From Pseudomonadota bacterium (lineage in GTDB: Bacteria; Pseudomonadota; Gammaproteobacteria; Burkholderiales; Sulfuriferulaceae): a DNA stretch of 48,213 nt. A program made the position numbers and the translations under genes. Shown one piece after another: positions 16,563 to 25,766 of the stretch. Location of the stretch: positions 1 to 48,213 of the forward strand of contig JAJZUW010000014.1 of assembly GCA_021845925.1 (NCBI GenBank), written 5' to 3'. Under the pieces are notes generated by a model. That model was not told the DNA's origin. It was given only the letters and a program-made list of their open reading frames with translations, and made no database searches. How positions within the stretch are numbered: the stretch's first letter is position 1; every line of letters begins with the position of its first letter.

Positions 16563-18443
16563 TCAGCTGGCCGGTTGGCCGGCCATGCCTTCCTGTGCCT
16601 GCAACCATTCTGTTTCAACAGCTTCCAGGCGTGATTTCAATTCCGATTGCCGGGCCAGTAGCGTCTGCAATTCCTCATTGCGCTGTCCGGCGTACAGATC
16701 GTTGTCAGCCAGGCTGGTTTCAATGGTGGCGAGTTTCTGTTCCAGCTCCGCCATGGTGTCTTCCAGTTTGCTGACCATTTTGGCCAGCTTGCGCTGTTCT
16801 GCTTCGTGCTGGCGTTTGCGTTCGTGTTGTTCGCGGCCCCGCGATGGCGATTCCTGGGTTGCAACGCTGGCATTCTGGCGGTTTCTCAACCACTGACGGT
16901 AATCGTCCAGATCGCCGTCAAACAGGGCGGCTTTGCCCTGGTCCACAAGCAGAAACTGGTCGCAGGTGCTTTCCAGCAGGGCGCGGTCATGGGAAATCAG
17001 CACCATTGCGCCATCGAAATCCTGCAGTGCTGTGTCCAGCGCCTGGCGCATGTCCATGTCGAGGTGGTTGGTGGGCTCGTCCAGTAGAATCAGGTTTGGT
17101 TTCTGCCAGATCAGCAAGGCCAGCGCCAGTCGGGTTTTTTCGCCGCCGGAAAAATGGCGGCATGCCTGCAGGGCCATGTCGCCCCGAAAATTGAACCCGC
17201 CGAGAAAATCGCGCAATGCCTGCTCTGGAACGTCGGGTGACAACTGCAGCAGGTGTTGCAGAGGGGACTCTTCCGGATCAAGCTGTTCGAGCTGGTGCTG
17301 GGCAAAATAACCGATGCGCATGCCCTGGCCAGTCGTGCGTTGTCCCGCGAGTGGCGCAAGAATACCGGCCAGCACCTTGACGAGCGTTGATTTTCCGCTG
17401 CCATTGCTGCCCAGGATGCCCAGCCGGTCGCCATTGCGCAGACTGATTTCCAGTTGGTCGACAATCACTTTATCGCCATAACCGGCGCGGGCCTTTGACA
17501 GTACCAGCAATGGGTCGGGCGTACGTTCCGGTTTCAGAAAGGAAAAACTGAATGGGCTGTCGGCGTAGGCCGCGTCGGCCACGGCCATGCGTGCCAGAGC
17601 CTTGATGCGGCTTTGGGCCTGGCGCGCTTTGGTTGCCTTGGCGCGAAAGCGTTCAATGAATGATTCCAGATGGGCGCGCTGGCGCTGCTGGCGTTCGCGC
17701 AGATTTTGCTGATAGGCCAGACGTTCGGCACGTACGGATTCAAAAATGCTGTAATTTCCAGTGTATAGGGTTATTTCTTCGTGTTCTATGTGAAGAGTGT
17801 GGCTGGTGATGCTGTCCAGAAAATCCCTGTCGTGCGAAATCAGCAGCAAGGTTCCGTCATACGCGGACAGCCAGTCTTCCAGCCAGAGTATGGCTTCCAG
17901 ATCCAGGTGGTTGGTTGGTTCGTCCAACAGCAACAGATCGGAACGACACATCAGTGCGCGTGCCAGGTTGAGCCGCATTCGCCAGCCACCGGAAAAGCTG
18001 GCCACTGGCATGCTGCAGGCCGCCTGGGAAAAACCGAGTCCGTTCATCAGGGTGGCAGCCCTGGCACGTGCGGCATAACCACCGATATCGGCAAATCGCG
18101 CATGCAGCTCACCCAGGTCCAAGCCTCCATCGCCCTGTTCGCCAGCCAGGATAGCCTGTTCGAGTGCGCGCATTGGTCCGTCGCCATCCATGACAAATTC
18201 AATGGCCGGCATGGGCAGAGCCGGGGTTTCCTGCGCCACGTGCGCAATCTGCCAACTGGCTGGCAAGTCAACCTGTCCCCGATCGGCCAGCAACTGACCC
18301 TGCAACAGGGCGAACAGGCTCGACTTGCCACATCCGTTTCCACCGGTAACACCGATCTTCTGGCCGGGAAACAGGGTCAGGCTGGCATCGTTGAACAGGG
18401 TTTTTGCGCCTCGTGTCAGGCTGACATGCTGCAACTGGATCAC
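16563..18443 (-). CDS. yheS: ABC-F ATPase, YheS type
   Basis: This soluble ABC-F protein of 626 residues has two ATP-binding cassettes and no membrane domain; the family acts on the ribosome. Walker A motifs are GGNGCGKSS (residues 34-42) and GSNGSGKST (about 346). Signature motifs are FSGGWRMRLNLARAL and FSGGEKTRLALALL, and both cassettes have LLLDEPTNHLD. The charged linker between the cassettes (RLAYQQNLRERQQRQRAHLE) is the P-site tRNA interaction motif. The C-terminal tail is a coiled coil (KLAKMVSKLEDTMAELEQKL). Length and order fit E. coli YheS better than Uup or EttA. The promoter is predicted at 18473-18501, and a leftward terminator lies just upstream of that. Confidence 0.88.
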   Translation of the reverse strand: MIQLQHVSLTRGAKTLFNDASLTLFPGQKIGVTGGNGCGKSSLFALLQGQLLADRGQVDLPASWQIAHVAQETPALPMPAIEFVMDGDGPMRALEQAILAGEQGDGGLDLGELHARFADIGGYAARARAATLMNGLGFSQAACSMPVASFSGGWRMRLNLARALMCRSDLLLLDEPTNHLDLEAILWLEDWLSAYDGTLLLISHDRDFLDSITSHTLHIEHEEITLYTGNYSIFESVRAERLAYQQNLRERQQRQRAHLESFIERFRAKATKARQAQSRIKALARMAVADAAYADSPFSFSFLKPERTPDPLLVLSKARAGYGDKVIVDQLEISLRNGDRLGILGSNGSGKSTLVKVLAGILAPLAGQRTTGQGMRIGYFAQHQLEQLDPEESPLQHLLQLSPDVPEQALRDFLGGFNFRGDMALQACRHFSGGEKTRLALALLIWQKPNLILLDEPTNHLDMDMRQALDTALQDFDGAMVLISHDRALLESTCDQFLLVDQGKAALFDGDLDDYRQWLRNRQNASVATQESPSRGREQHERKRQHEAEQRKLAKMVSKLEDTMAELEQKLATIETSLADNDLYAGQRNEELQTLLARQSELKSRLEAVETEWLQAQEGMAGQPAS

Positions 18444-18472
18444 AGTGGTTTCCGGAGCTGTACTGGCCGGCG

Positions 18473-18501
18473 ATTTTACCTGCCACCGGGCCTGCTGTCA
18501 T
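18473..18501 (-). promoter_or_regulatory. Sigma-70 type promoter of yheS
   Basis: The minus strand has ATGACA (18501-18496), a 17-base spacer and TAAAAT (18478-18473). The predicted start point is about 20 bases before the yheS ATG. Confidence 0.55.
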
Positions 18502-18507
18502 GCGGAC

Positions 18508-18535
18508 AAAAAAGCGGGGCATCCGGAGATGCCCC
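18508..18535 (-). terminator. Leftward intrinsic terminator upstream of the yheS promoter
   Basis: GGGGCATC (18516-18523) pairs with GATGCCCC (18528-18535) around a CGGA loop. On the minus strand the hairpin is followed by GC and six T (18513-18508). Read rightward it is preceded by A6 and has no T tract, so it works for leftward transcripts only. No leftward gene is recognised upstream of it. Confidence 0.65.
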
Positions 18536-18557
18536 AAATACCGCATGGAGGATGAAG

Positions 18558-18743
18558 ATGAAGTACAAACGAATTCGCACTCCATTCCGGATAAAGCAGA
18601 ATGCGTGCCAGATTTCATTCTGCTGTTGTTGCTGCTGCTTTGGCTGCGCACTGGAGCTGCTGGAAAGAAGTTGCCCTGGATTTGCGTCAATCGATGCACT
18701 GAAAGTGTATTGTTGGCACTATGTTGGTGCATTGTGCGAATAA
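18558..18743 (+). CDS. Small ORF with six consecutive cysteines
   Basis: The 61-codon frame starts MKYKRIRTPFRIKQ, a basic N-terminus, and runs into ISFCCCCCCFGCALELLERSC, followed by a C-terminal part with two further Cys. The start has an excellent ribosome-binding site, ggagg at 18547-18551, six bases before the ATG. An overlapping frame from 18545 (acidic start, then seven Leu) has no such site. No family is recognised. It could be a Cys-rich small protein, a leader peptide whose translation senses cysteine supply, or chance coding through a TGC/TGT-rich tract. It overlaps the longest possible start of the next gene but ends before the preferred one. Confidence 0.4.
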   Translation: MKYKRIRTPFRIKQNACQISFCCCCCCFGCALELLERSCPGFASIDALKVYCWHYVGALCE

Positions 18744-18754
18744 TGTCAGTTTGC

Positions 18755-18763
18755 TGATAGAAT
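18755..18763 (+). promoter_or_regulatory. Extended -10 promoter candidate for the EAL-CBS-GGDDF gene
   Basis: TGATAGAAT contains the extended -10 TGn followed by TAGAAT. No good -35 is seen. A start point near 18770 would leave a leader of about 26 bases before ATG 18796. Confidence 0.35.
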
Positions 18764-18795
18764 CCTGGCTGCTGACAGGGGGATTCCCCGGTGAC

Positions 18796-20745
18796 ATGCC
18801 GTTGAAAATGGAACGGCATGTTCATCAGTCTGACATGCGACACTGGCAGAATTTGTCACTCGAGCTGCGAAGTTTTGCTGTCTATTTTCGGACCTTGATC
18901 AATATGCCCGGACACAAGCTGTTACTGAAAGCGCAGGACCCGCAATGGCTGACAACCCTGTTTCGACCGGTCATGGACCTGCATACGGGACACCTGGTCG
19001 GCTATCAGGGCAGGGCATGCGGACCGTCCACGAGTGAATACCACGATTCGGCGATTCTGCGCAGTGCGGCCTCCACTCACGGAATCGGTCTCCAGATGGA
19101 AACCCTGTGTCTGGCAGCCGTGATCAGCCGGTTTGCCGCAGCCAATGTCAAGGGTTTGCTGTTTGTCCGGTTCAGCCTGGATGGTCTTCTGGGCGGTGTT
19201 CTGGCCGATGGTCCGGTCAAAAAGCTGCTGTCGCGCCAGCATGGCCTGCGCAGCAGGGTAGTCCTCCAGTTGAGTGATGCGGATGGCGAAACGGATCTGG
19301 ACGAAGTGCTGCATTTGCTGCATGAGTTGCGCAACAGGGGCTATCATTTTGCCCTGGACGACGTTACCTGCGTGAGGGCCGGACTGCATCTGTGGCTGGC
19401 GTCCCGGCCAGAGTACGTCTGGCTGGGCCGGTTTCTGCCAGACGAGGCCGCATCGGATGCGGTGGCTTACCAGTTCCTGCGCTCTCTGCGCCAGATCGCC
19501 GAACGCAGCCAGGCAAGACTGGTGGCGGCTGGTATTGATAACCGGCCGCAACTGCTGGCAATGAAGCGTTCCGGTGTCTGTCTCGGACAGGGCGATTACA
19601 TTGGTCCGGAGCAGGAGTTGCCGGCAGGAAGACCGAGTCATGGCGCCTGGCTTGCCGCCAGCAATCCGGATGCTGCCACCGAATATTCGCGCCATTATCT
19701 GATGCGCACGCAGACCGCGCAGTCGCTGCTGATGCAATCCCTGACGGTCAATGTGGATACCCAGTCGGAATCGGCGCTGCAAATCCTGCTGGCCAATCCC
19801 GAACTGAACGTGTTGCCGGTGCTCGATGGCCGGCGGCCAGTCGGCCTGCTCAACCGGACCATGGTGGACCGGTTTTCCTCCGGATTCTCCCGTGAACTGT
19901 ACAGCCGTAAATCCTGCCGGATTTTCATGGATCCCGATCCGCTGGTGGTGGAAGTGGATACGCCTCTGGTTGTGCTGAGCCAGATGGTGCTGTCTCAGGG
20001 TGTCGGTCGTTTCGGCGACGGATTCATTCTGGTGCGCCAGGGCGAATATGCGGGTGTTGGCTCCAACTATGGCCTGATGCAGGAAATGACGCGCCAGCAG
20101 ATTGAAGAAGCCCGGTATGCCAATCCGTTGACGCTGCTCCCGGGCAATGTGCCGATCGCCGAGCACATGCAGTTTCTGCTCGATCGTGGTCAGCCGTTTT
20201 ATGCCGCATATGCGGATCTTGATCATTTCAAGCCATTCAACGATGTGTTCGGCTACCGGCGTGGTGATGACATCATCAAGCTTACCGCGCGCATTCTGCT
20301 CGAACAGACCGACCCGCAGCGCGATTTTGTTGGCCATATCGGCGGCGACGATTTCTTTGTGCTGTTTTCCGGTGAGCATTGGGAAGAATCGTGCTGGCGC
20401 ATTCTGGCGACATTCGATGAAGCGGTCCGGCAATTCCTGCACCAGGAAAATCTGGGCGGGGACACCTATGAGGCTGAAGACCGGCGTGGCAACCGGATGA
20501 GTTATGCCTATCCGACACTGTCGATCGGCGTGGTTCCGGTCAACGGACATTTCCACGAAGCGCACGAAGTTGCCGCTGTGGCTGCCGAAGTCAAGAAAGC
20601 CGCCAAGCAGATCGCGGGTTCCAGTCTGTATGTGAATCGTCGCGAGCGCGAAGTTCAGCCCGGTTTCAACGTGGCGGATCTCGGTAAAGGGCTGATCGCT
20701 CAAGAAACAGACGCCGAGGCAGCCATGCCGGGTACAACAGCCTGA
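18796..20745 (+). CDS. Degenerate EAL - CBS pair - GGDDF signalling protein
   Basis: This cytoplasmic protein has an EAL-like N-terminal domain, two CBS motifs in the middle (MQSLTVNVDTQSESALQIL... and CRIFMDPDPLVVEVDTPLVVLSQMVL...) and a GGDEF-like C-terminus. The EAL signature is lost: the segment reads GYQGRACGP where a catalytic EAL would have Glu-Ala-Leu, so it should not hydrolyse c-di-GMP. The GGDEF loop reads HIGGDDFFVLF (about residue 516), conservative enough to be active, and no RxxD inhibitory site precedes it. CBS pairs commonly bind adenine nucleotides. Possible starts are 18721, 18796 and 18904; 18796 fits the promoter candidate, while 18904 fits the domain edge. It is the second c-di-GMP-type protein in the window. 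Confidence 0.8.
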   Translation: MPLKMERHVHQSDMRHWQNLSLELRSFAVYFRTLINMPGHKLLLKAQDPQWLTTLFRPVMDLHTGHLVGYQGRACGPSTSEYHDSAILRSAASTHGIGLQMETLCLAAVISRFAAANVKGLLFVRFSLDGLLGGVLADGPVKKLLSRQHGLRSRVVLQLSDADGETDLDEVLHLLHELRNRGYHFALDDVTCVRAGLHLWLASRPEYVWLGRFLPDEAASDAVAYQFLRSLRQIAERSQARLVAAGIDNRPQLLAMKRSGVCLGQGDYIGPEQELPAGRPSHGAWLAASNPDAATEYSRHYLMRTQTAQSLLMQSLTVNVDTQSESALQILLANPELNVLPVLDGRRPVGLLNRTMVDRFSSGFSRELYSRKSCRIFMDPDPLVVEVDTPLVVLSQMVLSQGVGRFGDGFILVRQGEYAGVGSNYGLMQEMTRQQIEEARYANPLTLLPGNVPIAEHMQFLLDRGQPFYAAYADLDHFKPFNDVFGYRRGDDIIKLTARILLEQTDPQRDFVGHIGGDDFFVLFSGEHWEESCWRILATFDEAVRQFLHQENLGGDTYEAEDRRGNRMSYAYPTLSIGVVPVNGHFHEAHEVAAVAAEVKKAAKQIAGSSLYVNRREREVQPGFNVADLGKGLIAQETDAEAAMPGTTA

Positions 20746-20748
20746 TTC

Positions 20749-20777
20749 TTGTACAGACGGGCCGTGCGTGCTAGAAT
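20749..20777 (+). promoter_or_regulatory. rpsB promoter
   Basis: TTGTAC (20749-20754), a 17-base spacer and TAGAAT (20772-20777) form a good sigma-70 promoter. It gives a leader of about 125 bases before rpsB, long enough for S2 autoregulation as known in other bacteria. Confidence 0.65.
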
Positions 20778-20907
20778 CACGGGCTGATGTGCTGGTTCAT
20801 GTCCTGTGGCGCGCTGTTGCGCCCGCCCACATCAGTATCACCGGCCGGAATGATCCGGGTCCCCTGACGGGGCGCTGGCTGGTGTCTAACCCTGAGGAAT
20901 TGCGATT

Positions 20908-21663
20908 ATGTCCGTTACCATGCGCCAAATGCTGGAAGCCGGTGTCCATTTTGGTCACCAGACCCGTTTCTGGAACCCGAAAATGGCTCCGTTCATTTTT
21001 GGTCACCGCAACAAGATTCATATCGTCAACCTGGAAAAAAGCCTGCCCATGTTCCAGGATGCGATCAAGTTCGCCCGCAAGCTGGCGAGCAACCGTGGCA
21101 CCATCCTGTTTGTCGGCACCAAGCGTTCGGCACGCGAAATCGTTCGTGAAGAAGCCGAGCGTTGCGGCATGCCCTATGTTGACAACCGTTGGCTGGGCGG
21201 CATGCTGACCAACTTCAAGACGGTTCGCCAGTCGATCAAGCGACTGAAGGATCTGGAAGCATCCCTGGCCGATGGCGGTGCCCGCCTGTCGAAGAAGGAA
21301 GCCCTGCTTGTGCAGCGCGAACTGGAAAAACTCACCCGCAGCCTGGGTGGCATCAAGGAAATGAATGTTCTGCCGGATGCCATTTTTGTGATCGACGTCG
21401 GTTACCAGAAGGGTGCCATTGTCGAAGCCAATGCACTGGGTATTCCGGTGATTGGCGTCGTGGATACCAACAACAGCCCGCTGGGTGTGGATTACGTCAT
21501 TCCGGGTAACGACGACTCCAGCCGTGCGATTCGCCTGTATGCGCGTGGCATTGCCGATGCAGTCCTGGAAGGCCGCAGCGAAGCAGTCAATGACATCCTC
21601 GCAGCCGGCGAAGAATTTGTTGAAATTTTGGAAGAACCAGCTGCCGAATCGGCAGTCGAATAA
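20908..21663 (+). CDS. rpsB: 30S ribosomal protein S2
   Basis: This small-subunit protein is needed for S1 binding and translation initiation. The 251 residues show the S2 hallmarks [58 protein letters not shown] and [24 protein letters not shown]. Start ATG 20908 has gagga upstream. It is the first gene of the rpsB-tsf-pyrH-frr block, with its own promoter about 130 bases upstream. Confidence 0.97.
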   Translation: MSVTMRQMLEAGVHFGHQTRFWNPKMAPFIFGHRNKIHIVNLEKSLPMFQDAIKFARKLASNRGTILFVGTKRSAREIVREEAERCGMPYVDNRWLGGMLTNFKTVRQSIKRLKDLEASLADGGARLSKKEALLVQRELEKLTRSLGGIKEMNVLPDAIFVIDVGYQKGAIVEANALGIPVIGVVDTNNSPLGVDYVIPGNDDSSRAIRLYARGIADAVLEGRSEAVNDILAAGEEFVEILEEPAAESAVE

Positions 21664-21771
21664 CGCGTCATTGCTGATGCGGGAAACTCGCCAGGCCAGG
21701 CCTGCATGTGCAAGCCACGTGCTGTTGCCGGCGTCTGGCGCAAGTTCCGCGTCTGTGCATTGTATCCGGGA

Positions 21772-21777
21772 TATAAT
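21772..21777 (+). promoter_or_regulatory. -10 box candidate in the rpsB-tsf gap
   Basis: A perfect TATAAT lies 228 bases upstream of tsf, without a convincing -35. Transcription from here would pass the hairpin at 21944-21969 before tsf. The rest of the 336-base gap (21664-21999) holds no gene I can support. Confidence 0.35.
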
Positions 21778-21943
21778 GCGCAGCAATTGCAACACTGCTG
21801 CGCCGTGCTCGCGAGCCATGATGCATGTCCGGGATCTGGCATCCGGCAAGAGATGCGGCAGGATGCCCGCCAGGTCATTGTTTCAATCAGTCGGCTGGCG
21901 GAATCGCCGTTTTCCTGGACATGCGGCGCGCGTGGTTCCTGAC

Positions 21944-21969
21944 AAAAAGGGGCAGTGGCCCCTTTTTTT
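21944..21969 (+). terminator. Terminator or attenuator between rpsB and tsf
   Basis: The stem AAAAAGGGGC...GCCCCTTTTT with an AGTG loop is followed by T to 21969. It lies about 30 bases before the tsf start. Because tsf must still be transcribed, partial termination is the likely role, lowering tsf relative to rpsB. Confidence 0.7.
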
Positions 21970-21999
21970 ATGATTTGAAAACCAACGGGAGTTGACGGG

Positions 22000-22872
22000 A
22001 TGGCTGAAATTACAGCGGGTATGGTCAAGGATCTGCGTGAACGGACAGGTCTTGGCATGATGGAATGCAAGAAAGCGCTGGCAGAAACCAATGGCGACAT
22101 GACGGCAGCAGAAGACCTGCTGCGCATCAAGAGCGGCGCCAAGGCCAGCAAGGCGGCCGCACGGGTGGCTGCAGAAGGTGTCATCGGCGCCTGGATCAGT
22201 GCCGATGGCAAGACCGGCGCTCTGGTCGAGATCAACTGCGAAACCGACTTTGTCGCTCGCAATGAGGATTTTCTCGCGTTTGCACGTGGCGTGGCAGAAG
22301 CCGCAGCCAGCAAGCAGATCACGGATGCCGAAAATGTCGCCACCCAGCCGCTCGGCGATGGTACGGTCGAAAGCCAGCGTCAGGCGCTGGTCATGAAGCT
22401 GGGCGAAAACATGAGCATTCGCCGCATCGCCTGCTATCAGACAGCAGACCGGCTGGTGACCTATCTGCATGGCAGCAAGATTGGCGTGATGGTTGATTTG
22501 CAGGGCGACGAAGTCCTGGGCAAGGATCTGGCCATGCATATTGCCGCCAGCAAGCCGATTTGCGTCTCGCGCGATCAGGTAGATGCTTCGCTGATCGAAA
22601 AGGAACGCGAAATCTACAGCGCGCAGGCAGCGGAATCCGGCAAACCAGCCGATATCGTGGCCAAAATGGTTGAAGGCCGCATCAACAAGTACCTGGCCGA
22701 AGTGACCCTGCTGGGACAGCCGTTCGTCAAGAATCCTGATCAGACGGTGGAAAAGCTGCTGGCCGAGAAAAAATCCAGGGTGAATGGCTTTACCATGTTT
22801 GTCGTTGGCGAAGGTATCGAAAAGAAAGTGGTTGATTACGCCGCAGAAGTGGCAGCAGCGGCAAAGGTGTAA
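22000..22872 (+). CDS. tsf: Translation elongation factor Ts
   Basis: This is the guanine nucleotide exchange factor for EF-Tu. The 290 residues begin [20 protein letters not shown], the UBA-like N-terminal domain, followed by [14 protein letters not shown] and the core motif [13 protein letters not shown]. The length is normal for proteobacteria. It follows rpsB after an unusually long gap with a terminator-like hairpin and lies 3 bases before pyrH. Confidence 0.97.
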   Translation: MAEITAGMVKDLRERTGLGMMECKKALAETNGDMTAAEDLLRIKSGAKASKAAARVAAEGVIGAWISADGKTGALVEINCETDFVARNEDFLAFARGVAEAAASKQITDAENVATQPLGDGTVESQRQALVMKLGENMSIRRIACYQTADRLVTYLHGSKIGVMVDLQGDEVLGKDLAMHIAASKPICVSRDQVDASLIEKEREIYSAQAAESGKPADIVAKMVEGRINKYLAEVTLLGQPFVKNPDQTVEKLLAEKKSRVNGFTMFVVGEGIEKKVVDYAAEVAAAAKV

Positions 22873-22875
22873 TCC

Positions 22876-23592
22876 ATGGCCGCCCCAGTCTACAAACGCA
22901 TACTTCTGAAGCTGTCTGGCGAAGCCCTGATGGGCAACGACAGCTACGGCATCAACCGTGAAACGATCATTGGCATTGTCAATGAGGTCAAGAGCATCAC
23001 CGACATGGGGGTGCAAGTTGCGATAGTGATCGGTGGCGGCAATATCTTTCGCGGGGTGGCGCCCGGTGCGGCTGGCATGGACCGTGCAACAGCGGACTAC
23101 ATGGGCATGCTGGCGACGGTGATGAATGCGCTCGCCCTGCAGGATGCCTTCCGTGGTGTCGGTGTCGTCAGCCGCGTCCAGTCGGCCCTGACCGTGGAAC
23201 AGGTGGCCGAGCCCTATATTCGTGGCAAGGCCATCCGGCATCTGGAAGAAGGCAAGGTTGTCATTTTCGGGGCAGGAACCGGCAATCCGTTCTTTACCAC
23301 TGATACCGCAGCTGCGTTGCGCGGCATGGAAATGAATGCCGAAGTGGTGATCAAGGCAACCAAGGTGGATGGCGTCTATACCGATGATCCGGTCAGGAAT
23401 CCATCTGCCAGCCGTTACCAGACACTGACATTTGACGAAGCCATCCAGAAAAACCTCAAGGTGATGGATGCCACTGCATTTACCTTGTGCCGGGATCATG
23501 GCATGACTCTGGCAGTACTCGGGATTTTCAATCCCGGTGCACTGCATCGTTTTGTCACCGGACAGGACGAAGGTACCATCGTGCGTTGTTGA
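22876..23592 (+). CDS. pyrH: UMP kinase
   Basis: The enzyme phosphorylates UMP to UDP in pyrimidine nucleotide synthesis and is a member of the amino acid kinase fold. The 238 residues show [28 protein letters not shown], the [19 protein letters not shown] loop and [13 protein letters not shown]. aaaggtg overlaps the tsf stop region and precedes ATG 22876. It is cotranscribed with tsf and frr. Confidence 0.97.
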   Translation: MAAPVYKRILLKLSGEALMGNDSYGINRETIIGIVNEVKSITDMGVQVAIVIGGGNIFRGVAPGAAGMDRATADYMGMLATVMNALALQDAFRGVGVVSRVQSALTVEQVAEPYIRGKAIRHLEEGKVVIFGAGTGNPFFTTDTAAALRGMEMNAEVVIKATKVDGVYTDDPVRNPSASRYQTLTFDEAIQKNLKVMDATAFTLCRDHGMTLAVLGIFNPGALHRFVTGQDEGTIVRC

Positions 23593-23605
23593 TGCAGGAG
23601 ATAGC

Positions 23606-24163
23606 ATGATTGACGATGTCAAAAAAACAACCAGCCACCGGATGGAAAAAAGTCTGGAAGCGCTGCGCACCGATCTGGGCAAGGTGCGGACCGGTCGGGC
23701 ACATACCGGCCTGCTTGACCATGTCATGGTCGATTATTACGGCAACCCGACTCCAGTCAACCAGGTTGCCAACGTCACTCTGGTGGATGCCAGAACCATC
23801 GGCGTGCAGCCGTGGGAAGCCAAGCTGGTATCTGCTGTCGAAAAGGCCATTCGCGATTCCGACCTTGGTCTGAATCCAGCCAGCCAGGGTACCCTGATTC
23901 GGGTTCCGATGCCTGCCCTGACCGAAGAACGCCGGCGCGACCTGATCAAGGTGGTCAGGGGTGAAGCCGAAAATGCCAAGGTGGCAGTGCGTAATGTGCG
24001 CCGGGATGCGAATGACCAGCTCAAAAAACTGGTCAAGGACAAACAGATCAGCGAGGACGACGAGCGTCGGGCACAGGATGACATCCAGAAGCTCACCGAC
24101 CGTTACATCGCAGAAGTCGACAAGGCACTGGCCGCCAAGGAAGCCGACCTGATGGCGGTCTGA
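23606..24163 (+). CDS. frr: Ribosome recycling factor
   Basis: The protein splits post-termination ribosomes together with EF-G. The 185 residues start [20 protein letters not shown] and carry [19 protein letters not shown] and the C-terminal helix [24 protein letters not shown] 23606 is chosen because aggag (23596-23600) lies five bases upstream; an in-frame extension into pyrH is not homologous to the family. Confidence 0.96.
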   Translation: MIDDVKKTTSHRMEKSLEALRTDLGKVRTGRAHTGLLDHVMVDYYGNPTPVNQVANVTLVDARTIGVQPWEAKLVSAVEKAIRDSDLGLNPASQGTLIRVPMPALTEERRRDLIKVVRGEAENAKVAVRNVRRDANDQLKKLVKDKQISEDDERRAQDDIQKLTDRYIAEVDKALAAKEADLMAV

Positions 24164-24167
24164 ACCA

Positions 24168-24929
24168 GTGCCGATATTTTCCAGTTCCACTCGCAGCATT
24201 CCGGACAGCATCGAGGTGCCGCAGCACATTGCCATCATCATGGATGGCAATGGGCGCTGGGCAAAGCGGCGGTTCATGCCGCGGGTTGCCGGCCACAAGC
24301 GTGGTGTCGACATGGTCAAGGAAATCATTCGCGCCTGCGATGCGCGCAAGATCGGTTTTCTGACCCTGTTCGCCTTCAGTTCGGAAAACTGGCGTCGGCC
24401 GAAGGACGAAGTCAGCCTGCTGATGGAACTGTTCTGCTTTGTGCTGGAGCATGAAATCGACCAGCTGCATACCCGGAATGTCCGCCTGCGGGTCGTGGGC
24501 GACATCGGGGCGTTTGACGAAAAACTGCGTCTCCTGATTGCGCGTGCAGAAAACCTTACCCGGCACAATTCCGGCATGACGGTCAGCATTGCCGTCAATT
24601 ATGGCGGGCGCTGGGATATCCTTCAGGCAATGACCCGTTTCATGCGCGAGCATCCGGAGCGGGCAGGCAGCGAAATCGGCGAAGCTGATCTTGCACCCTA
24701 TCTCAGTCTGCATTACGCGCCGGAACCCGATCTGTTCATCCGTACTGGCGGCGAGCAGCGCATCAGCAATTTCATGTTATGGCAGCTCGCTTACACCGAG
24801 CTCTATTTTACCGGAACACTCTGGCCCGATTTCGATGCCGGAGCCCTTGATGAAGCCATTGATTCGTTTCGCCAGCGTGAGCGGCGTTTTGGCCGTACCA
24901 GCGAACAGATTTCGGGTGGCAAATCATGA
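24168..24929 (+). CDS. uppS: Undecaprenyl diphosphate synthase (cis-prenyltransferase)
   Basis: The enzyme makes the C55 lipid carrier for peptidoglycan and O-antigen from farnesyl and isopentenyl diphosphates. The 253 residues show [16 protein letters not shown] with the catalytic Asp, [25 protein letters not shown] and the C-terminal [23 protein letters not shown]. The start is GTG 24168, four bases after frr, giving a normal N-terminus; no ATG lies between it and the MDGNGRW motif region that would suit. It is followed by cdsA after 24 bases. Confidence 0.95.
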   Translation: MPIFSSSTRSIPDSIEVPQHIAIIMDGNGRWAKRRFMPRVAGHKRGVDMVKEIIRACDARKIGFLTLFAFSSENWRRPKDEVSLLMELFCFVLEHEIDQLHTRNVRLRVVGDIGAFDEKLRLLIARAENLTRHNSGMTVSIAVNYGGRWDILQAMTRFMREHPERAGSEIGEADLAPYLSLHYAPEPDLFIRTGGEQRISNFMLWQLAYTELYFTGTLWPDFDAGALDEAIDSFRQRERRFGRTSEQISGGKS

Positions 24930-24953
24930 TGTCCGGTTGCAGGGGATGAATTC

Positions 24954-25766
24954 ATGTTGCAACAACGCGTGGTAACCGCGCTTGCACTGGTTGGCATTCT
25001 GCTGGCCTGTCTGTTCTGGCTGCCGCTGGTCGCATGGGACGTGCTGGTTAGCATTCCCCTGCTGGTGGGGCTGGCCGAATGGGCGCGTCTGGCTGGAATG
25101 TCCGCAGGTCGCGCCATTATCTATGCCATGTCGGGTATGGTGTTCAGCCTGCTGGTCTGGTTTCTTCACCTGTCAGTCTGGCTGTATATCGCCTCCGGCC
25201 TGCTGTGGTTGCTGGTGGTGCCGCTGTGGCTGACGGCAGGCTGGAAACTGGCGTCGCCCTGGTTGCGTCTGCCGCTCGGCATTCTGGTGCTGGCGCCGAT
25301 GTGGCTGTCCATGGTCGATTTTCGTCGCCAGGGGGCCTGGTGGGTGCTGGGGCTGATGATGGTGGTGTGGATCGCGGACAGCGCTGCCTATTTCACCGGA
25401 CGTGCGATTGGCCGTCACAAACTGGCGCCAGCGATCAGTCCGGGCAAGACCTGGGAAGGCGTGTTCGGTGCACTGGCCGGAGTCTTGCTGTATGGTGCGT
25501 TTCTGATGCTGTTCCTTGGCCACCAGATGCCAAATCCGCGCGCCTGGCTGGTGCCGGTTCTGCTGTTTCTGGTGCTCATGTTATACCTTGGTATTATCGG
25601 CGATCTGTTTGAATCCTGGATCAAAAGGCTGGCCGATGTCAAGGACAGCGGCCATCTGTTGCCTGGTCATGGCGGCATGCTCGACCGCATTGATGCACTG
25701 ACTTCGACACTGCCTGTTGCGGCGTTGATCATTCTGCATTCCGAACTGTTGCAAGGTGTCATATGA
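24954..25766 (+). CDS. cdsA: Phosphatidate cytidylyltransferase
   Basis: This integral inner-membrane enzyme forms CDP-diacylglycerol from phosphatidate and CTP. The 270 residues are mostly hydrophobic helices and end with the family signature ([15 protein letters not shown] ... [31 protein letters not shown]). The Asp residues of KDSG...HGGMLDRID bind the metal. The stop overlaps the dxr start by four bases. Confidence 0.95.
   Translation: MLQQRVVTALALVGILLACLFWLPLVAWDVLVSIPLLVGLAEWARLAGMSAGRAIIYAMSGMVFSLLVWFLHLSVWLYIASGLLWLLVVPLWLTAGWKLASPWLRLPLGILVLAPMWLSMVDFRRQGAWWVLGLMMVVWIADSAAYFTGRAIGRHKLAPAISPGKTWEGVFGALAGVLLYGAFLMLFLGHQMPNPRAWLVPVLLFLVLMLYLGIIGDLFESWIKRLADVKDSGHLLPGHGGMLDRIDALTSTLPVAALIILHSELLQGVI

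Noticed and set aside
15149-16618. 489-codon frame antisense to the class V-like PLP gene
   Set aside because: Composition is that of a shadow (many Gln, His and Arg), no family, while the plus strand keeps PLP motifs.
18922-20703. 593-codon antisense frame opposite the EAL-CBS-GGDDF gene
   Set aside because: Low complexity typical of antisense reading and no motif; the plus strand is clearly coding.
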